From Conexibacter sp. (GTDB lineage Bacteria > Actinomycetota > Thermoleophilia > Solirubrobacterales > Solirubrobacteraceae), in assembly GCA_025964295.1 (NCBI GenBank), contig JAOPZD010000330.1, positions 1 through 6,354 of the forward strand: 6,354 nucleotides of DNA, given 5' to 3'. A program made the position numbers and the translations under genes. The notes under the pieces were generated by a model. It was not told the origin of the DNA and searched no databases. It was given only the letters and a program-made list of their open reading frames with translations. Below, piece by piece: positions 1-5,726 of this stretch (positions are counted from its first letter, which is position 1; each line of letters begins with the position of its first letter).

Positions 1-40
1 CGTTGTTGGTGGCGTTGGCCGCGAGGACCGCGCCGCTCAT
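1..40 (-). CDS. possible divergent gene, 5' end only (truncated by window edge)
   Basis: Reading the minus strand from 40 down gives an ATG followed by twelve sense codons, MSGAVLAANATNN, before the window ends. All thirteen codons end in G or C and the second codon positions are mixed, as in the real genes here. It would be divergent from the ligase gene at 116, leaving 75 bp for control of both. No Shine-Dalgarno-like purine run sits just ahead of the ATG and no TANNNT box lies at leaderless spacing. With only 13 residues no family can be named, and chance openness in this GC-rich DNA is a real alternative. Confidence 0.35.
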   Translation of the reverse strand, partial: MSGAVLAANATNN

Positions 41-115
41 GTGGCCCGGGTGGCCGAGCGGTTCAGCGGTTGGTCGGGATGGTCCATCGGCCGGAAGGGT
101 ACGTCTCGACAACCC
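41..115. promoter_or_regulatory. putative divergent intergenic control region with imperfect palindrome at 71-93
   Basis: This is the gap between the possible minus-strand start at 40 and the ligase ATG at 116. An 11-bp palindrome around a central T (78-88, GATGGTCCATC) is flanked by arms GGTC (72-75) and GGCC (89-92), which pair with one G-U wobble. The midpoint of the gap falls in this element, as expected for an operator or a small RNA hairpin. A purine run GGAAGGG (93-99) lies 16 bases before the ATG at 116, too far for a normal ribosome binding site. TACGTC (100-105) is only a weak -10 candidate because it lacks the conserved final T. On the minus strand TACCCT (101-96) fits TANNNT, without a recognisable -35. 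Confidence 0.3.
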
Positions 116-1240
116 ATGGACGACGACCACGCCTTCGGCTCCTCCACGCCGTTCTCGCTCGGCGTCGAGGAGGAGCTGTTCCTCGTCGACCCCGTCACCG
201 GGGAGCAGATCGACGCCTCCCGCGCCGTGCTGCAGCGCATCGGCGACGTCGAGGGCACCGTCGAGCGCGAGCTGCACGCCTGCCAGGTCGAGCTGATCAC
301 CGGCGTCTGCGCGACCGCGGGCGAGGCGGCCGGCGCCCTCGGCGCGCTGCGCCGCGCGGTCACCGAGACCGGTGCCGGGATCCTCGGCGCGGGGATGCAC
401 CCGGCCGCGCCGGAGGGGCTGGCCGAGATCACCGACAAGGAGCGCTACGCCCACATCCGCCACCTGCTCGGCGACGCCGTCGCCGACCCCACCGGCGGCC
501 TGCACGTCCACGTCGGGATGCCCGACGCCGACACCGCGATCCGCGCGTTCAACGCGCTGCGCCGCCACCTTCCGCTGCTGCAGGCGCTGGGCGCCAACTC
601 GCCGTTCCGCCACGGCCGCGACACCGGGCTGGCCTCGGCGCGCGAGGTGACGATGCGCGGCTGGCCGCGCTCGGGCGTGCCGCGCGCGATGCGCGACTTC
701 GAGGACTTCTGCACCTCCAGCGCGCTGCTCAGCGAGGCCGCCGACGTCCCGGACTACACGTGGTTCTGGTGGAAGCTGCGCCCGCACCCGCGGCTCGGGA
801 CCGTGGAGATCCGCGCGCTCGACGCCCAGACCTCGCTCGACGACCTCGCCGCGCTCGTGGCGCTGACGCACTGCCTCGCGCGTCACGCGGCAACCGCGCC
901 GGGCGAGCCCGACCCCGCGCCCGAGCTGCTCGACGAGGGCGCGTTCCGCGCCGCCCGCTTCGGGACCGAGGCCGAGCTGCCGGGCGCCGACGGCCGCCGC
1001 CGCCCCGTGCGCAACATCCTCGAGGACGTCCTCAACGCCGTCCGCGAGCACGGCCGCGAGCTGGGCTGCGAGGACGAGCTCGACGCCACGCGGCGGCTGC
1101 TCGAGCACGGCGGCGGCGCGGGCCGCCAGCGCGCGGTCCACGCGATCGGCGGCCTCGGCGCGATGCTGCGCGACACGATGGGGCGCACGACCGCGGCAGC
1201 CTCCGCGGCCAAGGACCAGCGCCGCCGCGACGCAGCCTGA
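116..1240 (+). CDS. carboxylate-amine ligase, GCS2/YbdK family (putative glutamate-cysteine ligase type 2)
   Basis: A 374-residue cytoplasmic enzyme of the glutamate-cysteine ligase 2 family. Members use ATP to join a carboxylate, classically the gamma-carboxyl of glutamate, to an amine such as cysteine. Visible hallmarks in order: FSLGVEEELFLVDP (13-26), carrying the acidic N-terminal strand that helps bind metal-ATP; ELHACQVELITGVC (52-65); GLHVHVG (128-134); GANSPFRHGRDTGLASAR (159-176); and WFWWKLRPHPRLGTVEIRALD (216-236). Length is typical of YbdK-like proteins. E. coli YbdK has only weak ligase activity, so the true substrate is uncertain; an ergothioneine-type EgtA role is possible but not indicated. 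The ATG at 116 is chosen because the family motif begins about 12 residues later. The in-frame GTG at 41 would add 25 residues (MARVAERFSGWSG...) that look non-homologous and would consume the whole intergenic gap. The C-terminal ~15 residues are Ala/Lys/Arg-rich and probably disordered. Confidence 0.9.
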   Translation: MDDDHAFGSSTPFSLGVEEELFLVDPVTGEQIDASRAVLQRIGDVEGTVERELHACQVELITGVCATAGEAAGALGALRRAVTETGAGILGAGMHPAAPEGLAEITDKERYAHIRHLLGDAVADPTGGLHVHVGMPDADTAIRAFNALRRHLPLLQALGANSPFRHGRDTGLASAREVTMRGWPRSGVPRAMRDFEDFCTSSALLSEAADVPDYTWFWWKLRPHPRLGTVEIRALDAQTSLDDLAALVALTHCLARHAATAPGEPDPAPELLDEGAFRAARFGTEAELPGADGRRRPVRNILEDVLNAVREHGRELGCEDELDATRRLLEHGGGAGRQRAVHAIGGLGAMLRDTMGRTTAAASAAKDQRRRDAA

Positions 1241-1277
1241 GACGGATCCGAGACGGTCTCCGCGGCCGCCGACCTCC
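1239..1277. repeat. gap between ligase and secreted protein genes, with duplicated GAGACGG
   Basis: GAGACGG occurs at 1239-1245 (overlapping the ligase TGA) and again at 1250-1256, an 11-bp period. The second copy runs into GTCTC, making the near-palindrome GAGACGGTCTC (1250-1260), and CGGATCCG (1243-1250) is a perfect palindrome between them. The only hairpin with a usable loop has a 5-bp stem and no T-run, so I do not call it a terminator. There is no TANNNT box and no convincing Shine-Dalgarno sequence before the ATG at 1278. The secreted protein gene therefore either depends on transcription from upstream or uses a promoter I cannot recognise. Confidence 0.3.
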
Positions 1278-1373
1278 ATGGTGGGCATGGTGCCCTCTCT
1301 CCCCCGCGCCGTGGCCTCCGTCCTGCTCGCCGCCACCGCGACGCTCCTCGCCACCACCGCCACCGCGCTCGCC
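1278..1373 (+). other. Sec-type signal peptide of the large secreted protein
   Basis: Residues 1-32 have a short N-region with one positive charge (Arg10), a hydrophobic Ala/Leu/Val/Thr core (11-29) and an A-x-A cleavage site TALA before Gly33. The mature protein would start GPLDLDPTFG, directly at the first delta-60 tail motif. There is no cysteine at the cleavage point, so it is not a lipoprotein, and no twin arginine, so Tat export is not indicated. Confidence 0.85.
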
Positions 1374-4300
1374 GGCCCGCTCGACCTCGACCCGACCTTC
1401 GGGACCGGCGGGGCCATCACCACGGGCGGCGCCCAGGGCGGCCGCTGGGCCGCGCTGCACGCCTTCGCCGATGGGACCTTCCTGGCCGCCGGCGAGGTCG
1501 GCAACGACCGCGTCGCGGTCACCCGCCGCACCGCCACCGGCGCGCCCGACCCGACCTTCGCCGCCGACCAGCCCGTGCCCGGCACGCTGGCCTTCGGCGG
1601 CGGCCAGGGCGCGGTGATCCCCACCGACCTGATCGTCCTCCCGGACGACCGGATCCTCGTCGCGGCCACCGCGCTGACGGCGACCGGAGGCACCAGCCCC
1701 GGGATCGTCGTGGCGCGCCTGACCGCCGACGGCCACCTCGACGCCACCTTCGGCACCGGCGGCATCGCCACCGTGACGACCGCCGCCGGCGGCGTGACCC
1801 TCGGCCACATGACGCGCCAGTCCAGCGGCGCGATCATCCTCGCCGGCACGCACCCGATCACCAGCAACGCCGGCATCCTCGCGCGGCTGACCGCCGACGG
1901 CGCGGTCGATGCCTCGTTCGGCTCGGCCGGCCAGGTGCGCCTGCTGCTCGGCGGCGCCGCGACCCGGCTGGACGACGTCGCCGTCGACAGCGCCGACCGC
2001 CTCGTCGCCACCGGCTGGCGCACGACGGGCGCGTCGAACAAGGGCCAGCTGGCCGTCGCGCGCTTCGCCGCCGCCGACGGCGCGCTGGACGCCACCTACG
2101 GCTCGGGCCACCCGGGCTACACGACGCCCGACCTCGACGGCGCGCCCGCCGCGACCTACGACGTCGAGGGCCGCCGCCTGCGCCTGGCGCCCGACGGCCG
2201 CGCGCTCGTCGCCGCCACCGTCCGCGCCGCCGGCACGGGCGCCCACCTCGTCGGCCTCGCGCGCCTCACGCCCAACGGCGCGCCGGATCCCGCCTTCGGC
2301 ACCGGCGGCACCGCCACGCAGGACGTCAGCCCGTCGCACGTCACCGACGTCACCGACCTCGCGGCGACGCCCGGCGGCTTCACGGTCGCGGGCCGGATGA
2401 CCGTCGGCGCCACGACGCAGGTCGCGCTCGCGGGTTTCCACGACGACGGCACGCCCGACACCGCGCTCAAGCCCGGCCACGCGCCGACGTCCAACGCCAT
2501 CAACTTCTCGATCTCCGACAGCATCGACGACCTCGCCGCCGCGATCGAGCTGCTGCCCAGCGGCCGGATGCTGGTCGCCGGCACGACGTCCACCGTCGCC
2601 CGCGACGTCGGCTTCCTGGCCCGCGTGGGCGGGACGGCGTCGGCTCCCACGGCGGCGTTCACCACGTCCTACCCGCACACCCGCGCCGACCGGCCGATCC
2701 GCCCCGGCCAGGCCGTGACGTTCGACGCCTCCGCCTCGGCGGACGCCGACGGCACGGTGAAGGCCTACACCTGGGACCTCGACGGCGACGGCCAGACCGA
2801 CCACACCGGCCCGGTCGTCACCACCACCTACGGCGCGCCGGGCCATCCCGGCGTCCTGCTGCGGGTGACCGACGACGACAACCTGACCTCGACGACGGGC
2901 GCGACCCTCGACGTCGCCGCCGACAAGCCGCCCGGCGTCGCGATCATCGAGCCGCCGGCCGAGCCCAAGGCGGGCAAGACCTTCACCTTGACCGCCCTGG
3001 CCGGCGACGCCGACGGCTCCGTGGTCGCCTACGCCTGGGACCTCGACGGCAACGGCAGCTATGAGACCAGCACCGGCACCGACCCCAAGGTCACGACGAC
3101 CTACGACACGGCGGGCCAGCACCTGCTGCGCGTACGCGTCACCGACGACGAGGGCACGACGGCGACCAACACGGACAACCTGAAGGTCGGCGAGGGGCCC
3201 TGCGTCGAGAACCCGATCCTGAAGATCGGCAAGGCCGTCATTGTCACGCAGGGCACCGCGCAGGCCGGCGCCGGGTGCTTCCACGCCGTGACCGTCGACA
3301 AGGACGGCGTTCGCACGGTCACCTACACGACCGACGGCCACTTCCGGGTCAACGGCCTGGAGGTCGACACGCGGCTCACCTCCAAGGCGGTCCTCGTCTG
3401 GAAGCGCAAGCTCGTCCCGGTCCCCAAGAAGAGCACCTTCACGCCGGGCGAGACGACGCAGGCGACGCTGACGGCCGCCAACGTCAAGGTCATCGGCACC
3501 TACAACAAGACCGACTTCGCCTTCATCGACGGCAAGATCGCCTGGGACCTGGCGGGCTCGACGATCGGCGGCTTCAAGGTCGACGCCAACGCCGGCATCG
3601 GCGGGCTGCCGCTCAAGGTCGCCGGCGAGCCCAAGCTCGACGCGGACGGCACCTCGGCGCTCGACATCATCCCGGGCACGCCGCCCGAGCTGCTGGGCAA
3701 GACGCCGAGCCAGCCGCTGCACGCCACGTTCGGGCCGTCGGCCACCGCCGCCGACCTGGCGCCGTTCAGCTACACGGTCGACGAGATCCCGCTCGGCGTC
3801 ATCACGCTCGGGCCGGTCAAGATCACCTACAAGGGCTCGGGCAACTGGGCGATCTCGGCGAAGGCCAGCATGGCCGTCCCCGTCCCGACGTCGCTGGCCG
3901 GCCAGCTCGAGCTGGCCAACGGCAAGGTCAAGATGGTGGACCTGCAGTTCAACGGCGCGATCCCGCTCGGCCCGCTCTTCGTCACCCACATCGGGCTGAC
4001 CATCGACTTCGGGCCGAAGGTCACCGCCAACCCCAACTGCGTCAAGCACGTGGGCCTCGAGGACGTCACGCCGTATGCCGGCTGGGACGCGCTGGACAAG
4101 CTGCTGCCCGGCTACAAGGACTACGTCCTGGCCCACGACGGCCCCAACCAGGTCCTCTTCCACCAGATCTTCAAGGACTACAAGACGCCGAACTTCGCGC
4201 TCTGCGGCTCGATCGGACTCAGCGTCGCCAAGCTCCTCTCCGCCCAGGCCGGCTTCGGCTTCGCCCGCTACCCGAGCCCGCTGCCCAACGTGTTCTTCTT

Positions 4301-5711
4301 CCACGGCGAGGCCACGCTCGTCGAGCTGATCCACGCCACGATCGACGCGGAGATCACGACCGAGGGCTACGTCCACATCGGGGCGGCCGTCAAGGGCGGC
4401 TACCCCGAGGACGACCCGTGGATCGGCTGGGAGCTCGGCCTCGACTTCGAGTACTTCAAGGAGAAGTTCAACGCCGAGGCCTATGCCTCGATCACCATCG
4501 TCCCGCTGGACTTCACTGCCGGAGCGCGCCTGCTGGCCTCCAACAAGGGCATCGTGGGGTGCCTGACCTTCGACACGGTCTTCGGCGACTGGCATCCGGG
4601 CGGCGGCGCCAAGTGGGGCCACGGGCCCAAGCTCTACCTGTTCGGGTGCGACGTCAACGACTACAAGGTGGTCATCCAGCACGCGCTGTCGGGTGACCTC
4701 GTCATCGGCCCGCCGATCCACGGCATGACCGCGCACGCCGCGTCCGTCGGTCACGTGCCGACCACCGGCCGTGGCAACGACGCGACGCTGGTCCGCTACA
4801 CGGGCCCCAGCGCCGCCAGGGCCCGCGCCGCGCAGGCCGCGCCCGACGCGATCGACCTCCCCGGCGGGCTGCCGGGAACCGTGATGGCGTTCAAGGGCGC
4901 CGGCGCGCCGCCGCACGTGGTCCTGCACGGCCCCAAGGGCGAGACGATCGACAGCGGCGCGGGCAACGCGCCGGTCCACACGCCGGGCGTCGCGGCGCTG
5001 AAGAACCCGGCGACGGGCATCACGGAGATCGTCGTCGCCAAGCCCGCCGGCGGGCGCTGGACCGTCGAGCTCGCGGCGGACTCGTCGCGGCTGGTCGAGG
5101 CGCTGCAGGCCGACGGCACGCGGCCGGCCAAGATCACCGGCAAGGTCGTCGGGCGCGCACCGCGCCAGCGCCTCCAGTACTCGGTCGCCGGCCTGGCCAA
5201 GGGCGCGCACGTCGACTTCGCCGAGGTCGGCGCGGCCGCGGGCAGCATCATCGGGCGCGTCGTCAAGGACGGCTCGGGCTCGCTGCCCTTCACGCCCGGC
5301 GACGGCGCGGCGGGCCGGCGCGACGTCCAGGCGATCGTCACCGGCGCCGACGGCTACGTCGCCGCGCGCACGAAGCTCGGCACCTACCGCGCGCCCGGCC
5401 CGCCGCGGCCCGCCGCGCCGCGCCGGCTGACCATCAAGCGCAGCGGCAAGACGCTGATCCTCAGCTGGCCGCGCGACAAGGCGGCGCTCGCCACGCAGGT
5501 CGACGTGCGGACCTCGACCGGGCTGAACAGCACGAAGACCGTCAAGCGCGCGAGCCTGCGGCTGCGCGCCCCGGCGCCCGGCACGCGGATCACCGTCACG
5601 CTGACCGGCCGGTCGCGCACCGGCGTGCTGGGCAAGCCGGCGCGCTTCACGCGCAAGCTGCCCACGGCGGCCAAGAAGCACAAGGCCAAGAAGGTGGTGC
5701 GCCGCCGCTGA
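1278..5711 (+). CDS. large secreted multidomain protein: delta-60 repeat propeller, two PKD domains, cysteine-bearing unknown module, Fn3-like C-terminus
   Basis: A 1477-residue exported protein. Order: Sec signal peptide (1-32, ending ALA-G); seven delta-60 units (about 35-455; Pfam DUF5122/TIGR02608 type, marked by lDxtFGtgG tails) predicted to form a beta-propeller; PKD domain 1 (about 458-548) and PKD domain 2 (about 551-638), each with a YxWDLDG core; a beta-rich module of unknown function (about 641-1139) holding all six cysteines; an Ala/Arg-rich linker (about 1178-1189); a beta-sandwich-like region resembling PPC-type domains (about 1190-1275); another Ig-like stretch (about 1280-1371); an Fn3-like domain (about 1376-1462); and a basic tail (1463-1477). 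No catalytic motif, C-terminal membrane helix or LPxTG anchor is seen. Delta-60 and PKD domains usually serve extracellular binding, adhesion or scaffolding, so a cell-envelope or secreted binding role is inferred. The ATG at 1278 is used; the in-frame ATG at 1287 would also leave an intact signal peptide. There is no clear ribosome binding site for either. Confidence 0.93.
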   Translation: MVGMVPSLPRAVASVLLAATATLLATTATALAGPLDLDPTFGTGGAITTGGAQGGRWAALHAFADGTFLAAGEVGNDRVAVTRRTATGAPDPTFAADQPVPGTLAFGGGQGAVIPTDLIVLPDDRILVAATALTATGGTSPGIVVARLTADGHLDATFGTGGIATVTTAAGGVTLGHMTRQSSGAIILAGTHPITSNAGILARLTADGAVDASFGSAGQVRLLLGGAATRLDDVAVDSADRLVATGWRTTGASNKGQLAVARFAAADGALDATYGSGHPGYTTPDLDGAPAATYDVEGRRLRLAPDGRALVAATVRAAGTGAHLVGLARLTPNGAPDPAFGTGGTATQDVSPSHVTDVTDLAATPGGFTVAGRMTVGATTQVALAGFHDDGTPDTALKPGHAPTSNAINFSISDSIDDLAAAIELLPSGRMLVAGTTSTVARDVGFLARVGGTASAPTAAFTTSYPHTRADRPIRPGQAVTFDASASADADGTVKAYTWDLDGDGQTDHTGPVVTTTYGAPGHPGVLLRVTDDDNLTSTTGATLDVAADKPPGVAIIEPPAEPKAGKTFTLTALAGDADGSVVAYAWDLDGNGSYETSTGTDPKVTTTYDTAGQHLLRVRVTDDEGTTATNTDNLKVGEGPCVENPILKIGKAVIVTQGTAQAGAGCFHAVTVDKDGVRTVTYTTDGHFRVNGLEVDTRLTSKAVLVWKRKLVPVPKKSTFTPGETTQATLTAANVKVIGTYNKTDFAFIDGKIAWDLAGSTIGGFKVDANAGIGGLPLKVAGEPKLDADGTSALDIIPGTPPELLGKTPSQPLHATFGPSATAADLAPFSYTVDEIPLGVITLGPVKITYKGSGNWAISAKASMAVPVPTSLAGQLELANGKVKMVDLQFNGAIPLGPLFVTHIGLTIDFGPKVTANPNCVKHVGLEDVTPYAGWDALDKLLPGYKDYVLAHDGPNQVLFHQIFKDYKTPNFALCGSIGLSVAKLLSAQAGFGFARYPSPLPNVFFFHGEATLVELIHATIDAEITTEGYVHIGAAVKGGYPEDDPWIGWELGLDFEYFKEKFNAEAYASITIVPLDFTAGARLLASNKGIVGCLTFDTVFGDWHPGGGAKWGHGPKLYLFGCDVNDYKVVIQHALSGDLVIGPPIHGMTAHAASVGHVPTTGRGNDATLVRYTGPSAARARAAQAAPDAIDLPGGLPGTVMAFKGAGAPPHVVLHGPKGETIDSGAGNAPVHTPGVAALKNPATGITEIVVAKPAGGRWTVELAADSSRLVEALQADGTRPAKITGKVVGRAPRQRLQYSVAGLAKGAHVDFAEVGAAAGSIIGRVVKDGSGSLPFTPGDGAAGRRDVQAIVTGADGYVAARTKLGTYRAPGPPRPAAPRRLTIKRSGKTLILSWPRDKAALATQVDVRTSTGLNSTKTVKRASLRLRAPAPGTRITVTLTGRSRTGVLGKPARFTRKLPTAAKKHKAKKVVRRR
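1380..2642 (+). repeat. seven delta-60 repeat units (probable seven-bladed beta-propeller)
   Basis: The tail motif (l/p)DxtFGtgG recurs at residues 35-45, 88-98, 152-162, 208-218, 268-280, 334-344 and, degenerate, 391-401. Each is followed by a strand-turn-strand unit of the form DGRxLVAG...VARLTxDG; these begin near 59, 117, 175, 231, 299, 358 and 419. Start-to-start spacing is about 56 to 68 residues, matching the ~60-residue period of the family. The seventh unit (SGRMLVAG...GFLARVGG) ends without its own tail motif and the first tail motif precedes unit one, so the ring could be closed by the N-terminal strand. The copies are well diverged at DNA level, so this is an old array rather than a recent tandem expansion. 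Confidence 0.85.
2649..3191 (+). other. tandem PKD domains
   Basis: Two Ig-like PKD domains. The first (residues 458-548) opens PTAAFTT, has VTFDASASADADGTV and YTWDLDGDGQTD, and ends LLRVTDDDN. The second (551-638) starts PPGVAIIEPP, has FTLTALAGDADGSV and YAWDLDGNGSYE, and ends LRVRVTDDEG. The W-D-L-D-G-[DN]-G variant replaces the classic WDFGDG and places acidic or Asn side chains at positions 1, 3, 5 and 9 of a loop (D500, D502, D504, D508; D588, D590, N592, E596), a possible calcium site. The two copies differ enough to be an old duplication. Confidence 0.88.
3198..4694 (+). other. central ~500-residue module of unknown function with all six cysteines
   Basis: I do not recognise this region (residues 641-1139) as a named domain. 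It is richer in Lys, aromatic residues and alternating hydrophobic strands than the rest of the protein and looks predominantly beta. Cysteines at 642, 667, 921, 976, 1095 and 1124 are the only ones in the whole protein; an even number in an exported protein suggests up to three disulfides. The first half contains FRVNGLEV and a run of Ile/Val/Gly strands (740-910, including IPLGPLFVTHIGLTIDFGP). The second half has long amphipathic strands (about 976-1100) and a Gly/Trp-rich turn (1104-1118). It may be two subdomains. The phrase pattern resembles unnamed modules I associate with Thermoleophilia surface proteins, but that is memory, not a search. Confidence 0.6.
4845..5708 (+). other. C-terminal beta-sandwich regions, Fn3-like domain and basic tail
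   Basis: Residues 1190-1275 include GPKGETIDSG and the phrase VVAKPAGGRWTVEL, the kind of P-x-x-G-x-W-T-V-x-L strand seen in PPC-like secreted beta-sandwiches. Residues 1280-1371 have RLQYSVAGLAKGAHVDFAE and a GRRDVQAIVTGADGY strand, and look like another Ig-like unit. A Pro-rich hinge (1373-1381) leads to an Fn3-like domain (1376-1462) with LILSWPRD and a closing ITVTLTGRS strand. The last 15 residues contain five Lys, three Arg and one His and no hydrophobic helix. The domain assignments are by pattern and are the least certain part of this protein. Confidence 0.5.
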
Positions 5712-5713
5712 GC

Positions 5714-5719
5714 TACGCT
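5714..5719 (+). promoter_or_regulatory. putative -10 box for a leaderless transcript of the STAND ATPase gene
   Basis: TACGCT matches TANNNT and begins 3 bp after the stop codon of the preceding gene. Seven bases separate it from the ATG at 5727, which is the spacing expected when transcription starts at the start codon itself. No Shine-Dalgarno sequence is present between the stop codon and the ATG, which agrees with leaderless initiation, common in actinobacteria. I see no TTGACA-like -35 box at 17 bp (5691-5696 reads AAGGTG). Confidence 0.5.
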
Positions 5720-5726
5720 GCGGCCC

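Noticed and set aside
44..115. Resemblance to a class II (Ser/Leu) tRNA 5' end: acceptor-like GCCCGGG, then TGGCCGAGCGGTT
   Set aside because: The D stem does not close properly, no anticodon arm or T arm (GGTTCGAxxCC) follows, and there is no matching CCCGGGC 3' acceptor strand. A tRNA fragment left by integration cannot be excluded but nothing else supports it.
41..115. GTG at 41 as the ligase start, adding 25 residues
   Set aside because: The added residues show no family resemblance, while the GCS2 motif starts about 12 residues after the ATG at 116, a normal distance. The GAGGA at 23-27 is 13 bases ahead of the GTG, a poor fit for a ribosome binding site.
1250..1260. GAGACGGTCTC as a transcription terminator after the ligase gene
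   Set aside because: The two 5-base arms are separated by a single base, too little for a hairpin loop, and no T-run follows. The alternative arm at 1239-1243 gives only a 5-bp stem with a 12-base loop.
70..1617. A 515-codon plus-strand open frame overlapping the ligase gene
   Set aside because: The product is mostly Arg, Ala and Pro and runs out of frame through the well-conserved GCS2 motifs; it is a shadow of high GC content.
3275..4696. A 473-codon plus-strand open frame inside the large gene
   Set aside because: It is Arg/Gly/Gln/His-rich low complexity, lies wholly within the sense gene in another frame and has no domain-like pattern.
1032..5681. A 1549-codon open frame on the minus strand, opposite nearly all of the large secreted protein gene
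   Set aside because: It is codon-aligned with the sense gene, so antisense stops would need sense TTA, CTA or TCA codons, which the strong GC bias removes. Its product is an Arg/Gly/Ala/Val/Asp/Leu low-complexity string with no domains, while the sense frame encodes a signal peptide and clear delta-60 and PKD motifs. Its one real implication is that the sense gene avoids those three codons along almost its whole length.
5658..5711. LPTAA followed by a basic tail as a sortase anchoring signal
   Set aside because: The motif lacks the required LPxTG Thr-Gly pair and there is no hydrophobic segment between it and the basic end.
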